A stretch of 64,000 nt of DNA. Origin: an uncultured Acidobacteriaceae bacterium. GTDB lineage: Bacteria > Acidobacteriota > Terriglobia > Terriglobales > Acidobacteriaceae. Location: assembly GCA_903828675.1 (NCBI GenBank), contig CAIKND010000036.1, positions 1 through 64,000 on the forward strand, in the 5' to 3' direction. Position numbers and translations under genes: made by a program. The notes beneath the pieces were generated by a model. The model was not told the DNA's origin and ran no database searches. It was given only the letters and a program-made list of their open reading frames with translations. The stretch's first letter is position 1, and each line of letters opens with the position of its first letter. This document shows positions 54,074-63,054 of this stretch, piece after piece.

Positions 54074-56122
54074 ATGTATTCGATTTGTAGACTGTACTCG
54101 GCAGGCCTGCTGATCTATGCTCTAGTGGCGTTGGCAGGCTTGGCCGCTCATTTTCGGAAGACTCGAGCGGCCTGGGTCGCGACCTCGCTGTGTTGTGCAA
54201 GCACGGCAGCTGCTGCGCTAGAGCTTTGCGCATCGGTGGGGGCCTTGATCGCCGGGGAAGAATTCAACTGGTCGTTGCCATCAGGTCTGCCATTTGTTCA
54301 TTACGGAGTCCGACTCGACCCGCTATCCGCATTTTTCAATCTAGCGCTCTCGATTCTGGCCGGATGCGTCGCCGTCTATTCAATCGGCTACCTGAGGCAT
54401 GGGTCGGCCGCGCGCAGGCCAGGGCTTTTCTGTTTCTTCTTCAATCTGCACCTCCTGGCTTTGACGCTGGTCTTCACGGCATCGAACATCATCTTCTTTC
54501 TTGTTGCATGGGAACTTATGGTCGTCGCTTCCTACTTCCTGGTCGTTACCGACCATGAATCGAGTGAGTCTCGCAAGGGTGGATTGCTCTATATGCTGAT
54601 GTCGCGCGGCGGCACTGGCATGATGTACATCGGTTTCCTGCTGCTTGCAACCGCCGCCGGAAGCATGGAGTTTCAGGCACTGCACGGAAGCGGGCAAACG
54701 CTCTCTCCAGTATTAGGTGCGTCGGCATTTCTCTTGCTATTCTTCGGTTTTGGAGTCAAGGCCGGCATTATTCCACTTCATATCTGGCTGCCTGCCGCAC
54801 ACCCTGTCGCACCCAGCAATGTGTCCGCGCTTATGTCGGGGATCGTGATTAAAACAGGCATCTACGGAATGGCGCGAGTGTTCTTCGATTTCTATGGAGT
54901 GCTGCCTGTTTGGGCGGGAATGCTGGTTCTGGTAGCGGGAGTTGTCTCCGCGCTGTTGGGAGTCCTATATGCGCTGATGGAACACGATCTGAAGCGATTA
55001 CTTGCTTACCACAGCATCGAAAACATCGGCATCATTCTCATGGGGTTCGGATCGGCGCTTCTGTTCCGATCCTTTGGACATCCCCAACTGGCCTCACTGG
55101 CCTTAGTTGCAGGTCTCTTCCATACTCTCAATCATGGTGTCTTCAAGTGCTTGCTGTTTCTCGGCGCCGGCAGCGTATTGCAGGGCGCAGGAACTCGCAA
55201 TATGGAGGAGATGGGTGGCTTGATCCGGCGCATGCCGTGGACAGCATTCTTCTTCCTCATCGGCGCAATTGCTATTTCGGGGCTTCCTCCTCTAAATGGC
55301 TTCGTCAGCGAGTGGTTCACCTACCAGGCACTACTAGCGGGTTTCGGTGCCACGCCGGAATTGACGCGCGTGGCATTTCCCATAGCCGGAGCACTGCTGG
55401 CCCTGACCGCGGCGCTCGCTGCGGCATGCTTTGTTAAGGCCTTCGGCATTACGTTCCTCGCACTTCCGCGCAGTGGAAATGCGGAGCGCGCAATCGAGTC
55501 GCCGCTTTCGATGAAGACAGGAATGGCAAGCCTCGCGCTTGTGTGCGTACTTCTCGGACTCGGGGCCACCTGGTTCGTTTCGATCTTCGCGCCTATCACA
55601 CAGCGCGCGTTCGGCGTTCAGATTACGCAGCAATTGGTCGCCGGCAACAGCCTCCTGCTAACAGCGGGATCGGTGCACAATGGAAGCGTCTCGCCGCTGA
55701 TGCTCGCGATCGCACTGATTGGCCTTGGCGCAGTGCCGTTGGTGTTATGGCTCGCCCTGGGACGAAAGTCGCCGCGCGTAACCGGTCCAACGTGGGATTG
55801 TGGATTGCCGGGTCTGACTGCGGCAAACGAGTACACCGCCACCGCATTCTCCAAACCGTTGCGCATGATCTTCGCTGCGCTCTTTCGCCCGCGCCGAGAA
55901 ATCCAGGCTGAATTCGATATCTCTCCCTACTACCCTAAAGTGATTCACTTCGAGTCCGAGATCCAGCCGACATTCGAGACTCGCTTCTATGACCCCTTGC
56001 TGGCGGGCATCATGGCGATTGCAGCACGTATGCGCAAGATTCAGACCGGAAGCATCCACGCATATCTTGCGTATATTTTCGTAACTCTCATCCTTTTGTT
56101 GCTCTTCGGAGTACGAGTATGA
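54074..56122 (+). CDS. hyfB: Hydrogenase-4 subunit B-like antiporter-type subunit (Ehr complex)
   Basis: This 682-aa integral membrane protein belongs to the NuoL/MrpA/HyfB antiporter-like family and has many hydrophobic segments. Typical motifs are ASNIIFFLVAWELMVVASYF, IIPLHIWLPAAHPVAPSNVS, ALMSGIVIKTGIYGMAR and LAYHSIENIGIILMG. Such subunits form the proton- or ion-translocating arm. The C-terminal extension (QAEFDISPYYPKVIHFESEI) is typical of HyfB. Its stop overlaps the next start (ATGA). The symbol denotes homology only; the complex probably is not a hydrogenase. Confidence 0.9.
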   Translation: MYSICRLYSAGLLIYALVALAGLAAHFRKTRAAWVATSLCCASTAAAALELCASVGALIAGEEFNWSLPSGLPFVHYGVRLDPLSAFFNLALSILAGCVAVYSIGYLRHGSAARRPGLFCFFFNLHLLALTLVFTASNIIFFLVAWELMVVASYFLVVTDHESSESRKGGLLYMLMSRGGTGMMYIGFLLLATAAGSMEFQALHGSGQTLSPVLGASAFLLLFFGFGVKAGIIPLHIWLPAAHPVAPSNVSALMSGIVIKTGIYGMARVFFDFYGVLPVWAGMLVLVAGVVSALLGVLYALMEHDLKRLLAYHSIENIGIILMGFGSALLFRSFGHPQLASLALVAGLFHTLNHGVFKCLLFLGAGSVLQGAGTRNMEEMGGLIRRMPWTAFFFLIGAIAISGLPPLNGFVSEWFTYQALLAGFGATPELTRVAFPIAGALLALTAALAAACFVKAFGITFLALPRSGNAERAIESPLSMKTGMASLALVCVLLGLGATWFVSIFAPITQRAFGVQITQQLVAGNSLLLTAGSVHNGSVSPLMLAIALIGLGAVPLVLWLALGRKSPRVTGPTWDCGLPGLTAANEYTATAFSKPLRMIFAALFRPRREIQAEFDISPYYPKVIHFESEIQPTFETRFYDPLLAGIMAIAARMRKIQTGSIHAYLAYIFVTLILLLLFGVRV

Positions 56123-57066
56123 TCGGCCAGGCACTTTCGATAGTCTTCCACGTTGCGTTTGTACTCATGCTGGCGCCGCTGGTCACGGGATTCAACCGCA
56201 CATTAAAGGCGCGCGTGCAGACGCGGCGGGGCCCCGGCCTCCTACAGCCCTATCGGGATCTCTACAAGCTTCTTCGAAAGGGGATGGTTATTCCCGACAC
56301 TGCCTCGTGGATATTCACGGCCACGCCATTCGTGCTTTTCGTTAGTACCCTGTTGGCCAGCCTGCTGATCCCGACGATTTCAGCGAATGCGCCATTGAGT
56401 ATGTACGGCGGCGTTCTGGCCGTTGTCTACCTTCTCGCATTAGGGCGTTTCTTTCTCGCCCTCGGTGGCTTGGACACGGGCAGTTCCTTCGGAGGGCTCG
56501 GCAGCAGCCGAGAGATGACTATCTCTGCGATTGCCGAGCCGGCGCTCATGCTGGCAGTCTTTACCGTTGCCATTGGAGCGGGCTCTACGAATCTCAGTAT
56601 CGTTGCGCAGTCGGCGCTGGGACAGAGTTGGCGTTTCCTCGCCCCATCGCAGATGCTGGCGTTCGCCGCGTTATTCATCGTTCTCATCGCGGAGACCGGC
56701 CGGATTCCGGTGGACAACCCGGCCACGCATCTAGAACTCACAATGATTCACGAGGCAATGATTCTTGAGTATTCGGGGCCGTATCTGGCGCTGATCGAGT
56801 GGGCAGCGGCTTTGAAGCAACTGGTGTTGATGACAATCCTCGTGAATGTTTTCTTCCCATTTGGATTGAGTCCGGACTGGTCGCCGGGCGCTGTCTTGTT
56901 TAGCCTGGCCTTGTTCATCTTGAAATTGCTGATGCTCGCCATCGTCGTTGTTGTCGTCGAAGTCAGCAATGCCAAGATGCGGTTGTTTCGTGTTCCAGAG
57001 TTGCTGGCAATTGCTTTTGTGTTGGGTGCTCTCGCCTTGGTTTCCACATTTCTTTTTCAAGGGTAG
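56119..57066 (+). CDS. hyfC: Hydrogenase-4 subunit C-like (NuoH family) membrane subunit
   Basis: This 315-aa membrane protein belongs to the NuoH/HyfC/EchB family, linking the peripheral arm to the antiporter arm. The family motif near the interface is RVQTRRGPGLLQPYRDLYKL (N-terminal cytoplasmic loop), with GSSREMTISAIAEPALMLA and AETGRIPVDNPATHLELTMI, then HEAMILEYSG. These loops carry the conserved Glu/Asp/Arg residues thought to be coupled to proton movement. It is translationally coupled to hyfB. Confidence 0.93.
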   Translation: MIGQALSIVFHVAFVLMLAPLVTGFNRTLKARVQTRRGPGLLQPYRDLYKLLRKGMVIPDTASWIFTATPFVLFVSTLLASLLIPTISANAPLSMYGGVLAVVYLLALGRFFLALGGLDTGSSFGGLGSSREMTISAIAEPALMLAVFTVAIGAGSTNLSIVAQSALGQSWRFLAPSQMLAFAALFIVLIAETGRIPVDNPATHLELTMIHEAMILEYSGPYLALIEWAAALKQLVLMTILVNVFFPFGLSPDWSPGAVLFSLALFILKLLMLAIVVVVVEVSNAKMRLFRVPELLAIAFVLGALALVSTFLFQG

Positions 57067-57083
57067 AGAAGGCAGGGGATCGG

Positions 57084-57770
57084 ATGCACTTTTGGCAGGA
57101 CTCACAATTCGGGAACCGGATGATCACGCTGATGGCTGCGATTGTGCTTGTGCTACAGATCATGATGGTCACGCAGCGCTGGCTCATCACCAACATCAGG
57201 GCTTTCGCATTGCAGTCGTTTCTGCTGGCTTGCATAGCTACCACGATCGCCTATTACAACAACGCCCCTCACATTTACGCCGCTGCCGTATTTATGCTCC
57301 TGGTCAAGGCGATTCTCCTGCCCGTCGTATTCGAACGTCTGGTTACAAAAATCGAAATCCGTCAGGAGATTGAGCCGCTGATCAATGCGCCCATTTCAGT
57401 GATTGTCACGGGCCTTCTTACTCTGCTCGCGTATGTGGTGGCTGAGTACTTCCACCGGCCGGATGAGCCTATGGGACCGGCGAGCCTGGGTCACAATACC
57501 TTGGCCGTCGCGATTGCGCTGTTTCTCATCGGGTTTTTCATGATGGTGAATCGGCGAAAAGCGCTGACCCAGGTACTGGCACTTCTCTCGCTTGAAAACG
57601 GAATCTTCCTCGCTGCAATTTCACTCACCTATGGAATGCCGATGATTGTAGAAGTTGGGATATTCTTTGATGTCCTTGTCGCGGGAATGGTCCTCGCCAT
57701 CCTCGTATACCGCATCCGAGAAACATTCGATTCGATGGATGTCAGCCGGCTGAGCCGATTGAAAGGCTGA
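57084..57770 (+). CDS. hyfE: Hydrogenase-4 subunit E-like membrane subunit
   Basis: This 228-aa membrane protein matches HyfE, whose C-terminal half resembles NuoK/MrpC. Hydrophobic segments include MITLMAAIVLVLQIMMV, FMLLVKAILLPVVFERL and ISVIVTGLLTLLAYVVA; the NuoK-like part is ALTQVLALLSLENGIFLAA, then VGIFFDVLVAGMVLAILVYR. It begins 17 bases after hyfC with AGGGGAT ahead; an internal ATG at 57,120 is an alternative start. Confidence 0.9.
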   Translation: MHFWQDSQFGNRMITLMAAIVLVLQIMMVTQRWLITNIRAFALQSFLLACIATTIAYYNNAPHIYAAAVFMLLVKAILLPVVFERLVTKIEIRQEIEPLINAPISVIVTGLLTLLAYVVAEYFHRPDEPMGPASLGHNTLAVAIALFLIGFFMMVNRRKALTQVLALLSLENGIFLAAISLTYGMPMIVEVGIFFDVLVAGMVLAILVYRIRETFDSMDVSRLSRLKG

Positions 57771-57778
57771 AAAGACCT

Positions 57779-59275
57779 ATGACGATTTTTGTCTTGCTTT
57801 CGATCCCTCTGCTGGCCTGCGGCCTGACCGCGTTCATGCGTAGCCGGCAATGGATGGAGACAATCCACCTGGTGTCGGCTGCCGGCTCATTCATCACGGC
57901 GTTGCTTCTAGCTGCTGAGGTCTTGAGGCAAGGACCCGTTTCCGGTAAGAGCGGCTTCTTGTATGCGGATCATCTCAGTGCGCTCGTTGCGCTCCTCACT
58001 GCCTTTGTTTATCTGGTTTGCGCTCCATATGCGATTGGATACTTGAGACACGATGAATCTGCTGGAACTCTTGCTCTGAACGGTGGCCATCGCGCCGCAC
58101 TTGGCAAGTTGCGGATGTACTATACGCTGACACCTCTGTTTGCCTTTTGCATGTTCCTGGTTGTGGTTGCGAACAATCTCGGCGTCATGTGGATCGCAAT
58201 CGAGGGCACCACCTTGGCGTCCATTTTTCTGGTTATGTTCTACGGACGTCCGACCTCGTTGGAAGCTGCCTGGAAGTATGCCATGATCGGCAGCGTCGGA
58301 TTGTCGATGGCGCTCTTTGGAACTGTCCTAACCTATTACTCAGCGCACCAGGTACTTGGTGTTGATAGCGTGAGCGCCCTCAACTGGTCGGTGCTTGTGC
58401 TTCAGGCTCCACACTTCGACAAGCGTGTGATGCGGCTCGCCTTCATTCTCATCCTGCTAGGCTTCGGCACCAAGGCCGGCCTCGCGCCCATACACACATG
58501 GAAGCCGGACGCTTATTGCGAAGCGCCCGTTCCCGTTGCTGCGCTCATGGCAACGGCGGTCTTGAACTGCGCAATCTACGGCCTCGCCCGTTTCTATGTG
58601 CTCACTGTACGCTGCCTCGGCCCTGCTTTCGCATCCAATCTGCTCATTCTCTTCGGACTTCTCTCAGTCGGAGTTGCAGTACCTTTCATCCTGGTGCAAC
58701 GAAGTTCACGCCGACTGCTCGCGTATTCCAGCATCGACCACGGTGGGATCATGGCCCTCGGCCTCGGCTTCGGTGGAGTGTTGGGCATATTGGGTATGTT
58801 GTTGCACATGACTTTCCACACTGTGGTCAAGCCGCTGCTCTTTCTCTCCGTAGGCAACGTCCAGCAGCATACCGGCAGCGATGCTTTGAGAAAAGGCGCC
58901 GGCGGGCTGGTGCATGTCCTTCCAATCTCCGCGCCGATGTTTCTGCTGGGCGCACTCGCAGTCACAGGCACGCCTCCCTTCAGCATGTTCCAAAGCGAGT
59001 TCATGGTTCTCCGCGCTGGCTTTGCCGGACAGCACTTGGCTGTATCGATCCTGCTTGTCGCCTGCCTTGTAGGGATCTTCTGCGGCTTCTTCCACCATGT
59101 GACTCAACTCGTACTCGGCCCTCCCAGCGGAGCCCCAAGAGAGCCGGTCTGCCGCTGGAAGACCTACCCGGTGATCGGGCTTGCCCTGCTGGTCATCACG
59201 ATGGGCTTTTGGCTGCCGGCTCCACTGTATCAACTGGTAAACGGAGCTGCGCGCATTCTGGCGGTGACGCAATGA
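57779..59275 (+). CDS. hyfF: Hydrogenase-4 subunit F-like antiporter-type subunit
   Basis: This 498-aa membrane protein is of the NuoN/NuoM/HyfF type, a second ion-translocating subunit. Motifs: IAIEGTTLASIFLVMFYG, FGTKAGLAPIHTWKPDAYCE, LLAYSSIDHGGIMALGLG and MTFHTVVKPLLFLSVGNVQQ, with conserved Lys and His on the half-channel helices. It begins 8 bases after hyfE and its stop overlaps the next gene's start (ATGA). HyfD, a further antiporter subunit of E. coli Hyf, is not present. Confidence 0.92.
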   Translation: MTIFVLLSIPLLACGLTAFMRSRQWMETIHLVSAAGSFITALLLAAEVLRQGPVSGKSGFLYADHLSALVALLTAFVYLVCAPYAIGYLRHDESAGTLALNGGHRAALGKLRMYYTLTPLFAFCMFLVVVANNLGVMWIAIEGTTLASIFLVMFYGRPTSLEAAWKYAMIGSVGLSMALFGTVLTYYSAHQVLGVDSVSALNWSVLVLQAPHFDKRVMRLAFILILLGFGTKAGLAPIHTWKPDAYCEAPVPVAALMATAVLNCAIYGLARFYVLTVRCLGPAFASNLLILFGLLSVGVAVPFILVQRSSRRLLAYSSIDHGGIMALGLGFGGVLGILGMLLHMTFHTVVKPLLFLSVGNVQQHTGSDALRKGAGGLVHVLPISAPMFLLGALAVTGTPPFSMFQSEFMVLRAGFAGQHLAVSILLVACLVGIFCGFFHHVTQLVLGPPSGAPREPVCRWKTYPVIGLALLVITMGFWLPAPLYQLVNGAARILAVTQ

Positions 59276-60867
59276 CCCTTCCCTCCCTGCTCTCTGCGCT
59301 ACAGTTCGATGAAGTCCGCCAGCGCTGCGGCATCGTCTTCGTGGAATGGCGCGTAGCCAATGACGCCGAGATTCACGCGGAGGTCGCAATCGACGATGTG
59401 CGTCCAATGGTCGCGGCGCTTATCGAATATGGTTGCCGACTTGCTGCGGTCTTTGCAGAGGATCGCAGCAACGCCGATTCCGGGTTCCTGATCTATTATG
59501 TCTTCGAGTCTCTTCGAGACCAGCGTTTTCTACTGGTCCGCACTTCGATTCCCCTGAATTCACCGGCATTCCCATCCGTTGCCGCCGAAGTTCCCGCCGT
59601 CAACTGGCAGGAACGCGAAATTCAGGATTGGTTCGGCCTGGTCGCTGAAGGGCATCCGAACCCGCGTCGCGTTGCATTGCACGACAACTGGCCGGAGATT
59701 CATCCTTTGAGAAAGGATTTCCCGATCGATACGGTACTGCCACCATTTGAAGGAGAGCAGCATGTATACCGGCCCACGCTCGGAGAAGGCGTATTTCAAA
59801 TTCCCGTCGGCCCAGTCCACGCAGGCATTATTGAGCCGGGCCATTTCAACTTCGCCGTAGCCGGAGAGCCGATCCTCTATCTCCAGTTGCGTATGTTCTA
59901 CACCCACAAAGGAATCGAAAAACGATTCGAACAGCTGCCGATAAATCGCGCGGTATATCTCGCTGAAAGTATCTCGGGAGATTCAAGCTTTTCGCACGGG
60001 ACCGCCTTCTGTCAGGCCATTGAACGAGCTGCAGGTGTTGAAATTCCTACTCGCGCCAAACGGATGAGAACGGTTCTTCTTGAACTTGAACGGCTATACA
60101 ACCATGTCGGAGACATCGGGGCAATAGCAACGGATGTCGGGTTCGGCGTGGCCAACGCACATGCTTCGCGGCTGCGCGAATTGATTCTGAGCGTTAATGA
60201 AGAGTTGTCCGGTAGCCGTCTGCTTCGCGGAGTTGTGTGCCCGGGCGGCGTACGTCATGATTGGGAGCCGCAACAGGTCGAATATTGCGCGGAGGCACTG
60301 GGGCGGTTTGAATGGGAGTTTGCCGATTTGATGCAGATCATTGATGGCTCAGACTCAACGCGAGACCGCCTGGAACGCACTGGTTTTTTGGATCCACAGA
60401 AAGCCCGCGATCTCGGAATCGTCGGCGTCGCTGGCCGTGCCTCGGGCATTGACCGCGATCTGCGGCGCGATCATCCATATGCAGCTTATGACGAAGTACC
60501 TTTTGAGGTGCCGGTCTATCAGGAGGGTGATGTTCTAAGGCGAATGCGTGTACGTGTGGATGAAACCCTGCTGTCGCTGTGGATCATTAGAGAAATGCTG
60601 ACCAAGCTTATTCCAGGCCCCCACTGTGTGGCCATTCCGCCTTTGCCGCCGGATTGTGTTGCTATCGGGGCAGTCGAAGGATGGCGAGGCGAGATCCTGC
60701 ATTGGATTCGCACAGGATCGCATGGCCGCCTCGAACGTTGCAAAATAAAGGACCCATCGCTAAACAATTGGCCCGCACTTGTCGAGGCAGTCCAGGGCAA
60801 TATCGTGCCCGACTTCCCCGTGATCAACAAGAGTTTCAACCTGTCTTACTCCGGGACGGACCGTTAA
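59272..60867 (+). CDS. hyfG: Hydrogenase-4 large-subunit homologue lacking Ni ligands (Ehr type)
   Basis: This 531-aa fusion has a NuoC-like domain (about 1-155, REIQDWFGLVAEGHP) and a NuoD/HyfG-like domain. The start at 59,272 is fixed by the ATGA overlap with hyfF and by homology; the longer open frame is a shadow of hyfF. In NiFe hydrogenases the metal is held by CxxC in ERVCGIC and in DPCYSC. Here these places read ESISGDS (Ser235, Ser238) and FNLSYSGTDR (Ser525, Gly528), so no NiFe site can form. The fold is otherwise well kept (HFNFAVAGEPILYLQLRMFY). It resembles the large subunit of Ehr complexes, whose substrate is unknown. Confidence 0.9.
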   Translation: MTLPSLLSALQFDEVRQRCGIVFVEWRVANDAEIHAEVAIDDVRPMVAALIEYGCRLAAVFAEDRSNADSGFLIYYVFESLRDQRFLLVRTSIPLNSPAFPSVAAEVPAVNWQEREIQDWFGLVAEGHPNPRRVALHDNWPEIHPLRKDFPIDTVLPPFEGEQHVYRPTLGEGVFQIPVGPVHAGIIEPGHFNFAVAGEPILYLQLRMFYTHKGIEKRFEQLPINRAVYLAESISGDSSFSHGTAFCQAIERAAGVEIPTRAKRMRTVLLELERLYNHVGDIGAIATDVGFGVANAHASRLRELILSVNEELSGSRLLRGVVCPGGVRHDWEPQQVEYCAEALGRFEWEFADLMQIIDGSDSTRDRLERTGFLDPQKARDLGIVGVAGRASGIDRDLRRDHPYAAYDEVPFEVPVYQEGDVLRRMRVRVDETLLSLWIIREMLTKLIPGPHCVAIPPLPPDCVAIGAVEGWRGEILHWIRTGSHGRLERCKIKDPSLNNWPALVEAVQGNIVPDFPVINKSFNLSYSGTDR

Positions 60868-60870
60868 CCA

Positions 60871-61758
60871 ATGTTCCATATTTTCAAAAAGGCCGCGCAG
60901 ACACGCCTCGTTACGATCGGGTATCCTCAGGAGCCCGCGCGGATTCCCGGACACTTCCGCGGAGCGCCACGTTTCGAGTTTTCTGGCTGGCGGGATGCGC
61001 GCCCTGCTGCCGACGCTTGCCCAACCGGCGCAATAGCCATCGAGAAATCCGCGGAACGGAGACGGGTCACAATCGACTATGGCCTCTGTATCTACTGCGG
61101 ACAATGCGCGGAGGCCGATCGCAGTGGAGCGGTGAAAATTACTCGCGACTTCGAACTTGCCGTTCGTGAGCGCGGTGATCTGATCACGATCGCAGAGTAT
61201 CTGCTTGAGCCCGATGGAATGCAGAAGACACTCGCAAGTCTGCACAAGGGACTTCCCTCAGAAAACGACTTACTGGAACCCTTGGAACACAAAGTCCAGG
61301 AACGAATCCACAAGATTCTGGGCCGGTCGCTGGCGATCCGCGAAGTGGACGCAGGTTCCTGCAACGGCTGCGAAATTGAAATCGGCGCACTCAATAACCC
61401 CGTCTACGATCTGGAGCGTTTAGGCATTCATTTTGTCGCTTCTCCGCGGCACGCCGACATGCTGCTCGTTACCGGGCCAGTTACTCGCAATATGGAACTG
61501 GCGTTGGCAAAGACATACCGCGCCACCCCTGAACCCAAACTCGTGGTAGCGGTCGGCGCCTGCGGCATCAGCGGTGGTATTTTTGGTAGGAATTATGCAA
61601 CAGTCGGTGGTGTGGATACTGTGGTTCCGGTCGATGTTTTCATCCCCGGATGTCCGCCCCGTCCCCATGCGTTGCTTCATGGAATTCTTCTGGCGCTCGG
61701 ACGAATGGAACAGCGGGTAACAAAAGGACATTCCGCAAGCTCTGAACCATTCCGATGA
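60871..61758 (+). CDS. Fused ferredoxin and small subunit of the Ehr-type complex (HyfH/HyfI-like)
   Basis: This 295-aa protein combines a ferredoxin-like N-terminus (1-100) with a NuoB/HyfI-type C-terminus (155-275). The small-subunit cluster ligands are present: SCNGCE (Cys164, Cys167), GACG (Cys231) and PGCPPRP (Cys261). In the ferredoxin part Cys50, in ADACPTGA, and Cys73, Cys76 and Cys79, in CIYCGQC, remain. The other four expected ligands are replaced (Trp40, Ala43, Ala46 and Asp83). The four survivors are exactly those of one cluster in a 2[4Fe-4S] fold. It starts three bases after the hyfG stop. Confidence 0.88.
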   Translation: MFHIFKKAAQTRLVTIGYPQEPARIPGHFRGAPRFEFSGWRDARPAADACPTGAIAIEKSAERRRVTIDYGLCIYCGQCAEADRSGAVKITRDFELAVRERGDLITIAEYLLEPDGMQKTLASLHKGLPSENDLLEPLEHKVQERIHKILGRSLAIREVDAGSCNGCEIEIGALNNPVYDLERLGIHFVASPRHADMLLVTGPVTRNMELALAKTYRATPEPKLVVAVGACGISGGIFGRNYATVGGVDTVVPVDVFIPGCPPRPHALLHGILLALGRMEQRVTKGHSASSEPFR

Positions 61759-61830
61759 ACGGCACGTAGGTTATTGCTTGGGGCTAATCGCGGACCTACT
61801 AAATTGTTGAAATCGAGGACTGGAGGATCG

Positions 61831-63018
61831 ATGCGGATTCTTACCATGGTTGCAGGCGTTGTCTGCCTGTTTACCGTACTCCTGGATGCCTTTCAGACCA
61901 TTATCCTGCCCCGCCGTGCATCGGGCCGCTTCCGGCTCACGCGCATTTTCTACGGGGCCACATGGAGACCGTGGGTATTCTTCACCCGGTGGCTCCACGA
62001 TCCACACAAACGTGAAGCCGCCTTTAGTTACTACGGACCTCTGTCGTTGATCTTTCTGTTGGTGGTTTGGGCAGGCTCCATGGTGGTCGGCTTTGCACTC
62101 ATTTTCTATTCTCTTGGGAGTCCATTCAATGACAGTACGCAAGGAGCAGGCTTTCGCTCAGACCTCTATGTGAGCGGAACAACCATCTTCACTCTCGGAC
62201 TTGGCGATGTAACGCCGCACGACGCCTGGGCGCGCGAGCTGGTCATTCTCGAAGCGGGCACCGGCCTCGGCTTTCTGGCTGTCGTAATGGGGTACTTCCC
62301 CGTTCTCTATAGTGCGTTTTCGCGTCGCGAGGTGAACATCTCGCTTCTGGACGCGCGTGCCGGATCTCCACCCACGGCTGCAGAGCTGATGCGCCGTCAT
62401 TCCTATCAAGGTGCCGAACAGGCGCTGACGCTCTTGTTGGAGGAGTGGGAACGATGGTCGGCGGAACTGCTGGAGAGCCACATCTCCTACCCGCTGCTCT
62501 GCTATTTCCGCTCACAGCACAACAACCAGAGTTGGATCAGTGCCTTGACCGCCATACTTGACACTTCTGCACTGCTGATTGCCGGCGTGCAGGGCCATGA
62601 GGCGCGTCAGGCGCAGTTGACCTTTGCTATGGCGCGCCACGCGATGGTTGATTTGGCGCAGATCTTTTCGCTTACCCCGGTGATCAATACGGCTGACCGG
62701 CTCCCCGCGGCACGCTATGAGAAACTCTACAACCTGCTCTGTCAAAGTGGCGTAAGCGTCTGTCGCGACGGACACTCCATAGAGAGGCTTCGCGACATGC
62801 GCGCCCTTTATGAGGGCTACGCCCAGGCGCTAGCAGACTATCTTTGCATGCCGTTGCCACCCTGGATTTCCGATCAGCCGCACAAGGACAATTGGCTGGC
62901 CGTGGCCAGATTGCGCGCCCAGACTGAAGCGGCCAACTCCCCATTGGACAAGAGAACGTCAGCCAATATTGATTCGCAGACGATCGCAACTCTCGTAGAC
63001 GATCATCACGATTTCTAG
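61831..63018 (+). CDS. Potassium-channel-family protein with long cytoplasmic domain
   Basis: This 395-aa membrane protein has a hydrophobic N-terminus (MRILTMVAGVVCLFTVLLDA), a second segment (SLIFLLVVWAGSMVVGFALI), a pore segment with the filter TIFTLGLGDVTP (TxGxGD type) and a third segment (LEAGTGLGFLAVVMGYFPVL). About 220 soluble helical residues follow; they lack a recognisable RCK domain. The start at 61,831 has GGAGG ahead; the frame opens at 61,774 without one. It lies 72 bases after the Ehr-type operon on the same strand and may be co-transcribed. Confidence 0.8.
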   Translation: MRILTMVAGVVCLFTVLLDAFQTIILPRRASGRFRLTRIFYGATWRPWVFFTRWLHDPHKREAAFSYYGPLSLIFLLVVWAGSMVVGFALIFYSLGSPFNDSTQGAGFRSDLYVSGTTIFTLGLGDVTPHDAWARELVILEAGTGLGFLAVVMGYFPVLYSAFSRREVNISLLDARAGSPPTAAELMRRHSYQGAEQALTLLLEEWERWSAELLESHISYPLLCYFRSQHNNQSWISALTAILDTSALLIAGVQGHEARQAQLTFAMARHAMVDLAQIFSLTPVINTADRLPAARYEKLYNLLCQSGVSVCRDGHSIERLRDMRALYEGYAQALADYLCMPLPPWISDQPHKDNWLAVARLRAQTEAANSPLDKRTSANIDSQTIATLVDDHHDF

Positions 63019-63054
63019 CGAACTGGCGAACTCCATCACTGATGAACGCCGGAG

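Noticed and set aside
58498..59271. Long 5' extension of the hyfG-like frame
   Set aside because: It lies wholly inside hyfF in another frame; the ATGA overlap at 59,272 and homology both mark the true start.
54074..61758. Functional [NiFe] hydrogenase-4 or formate hydrogenlyase
   Set aside because: All four Ni-ligand cysteines are absent from the large subunit, and no formate dehydrogenase or maturation genes are present in the window.
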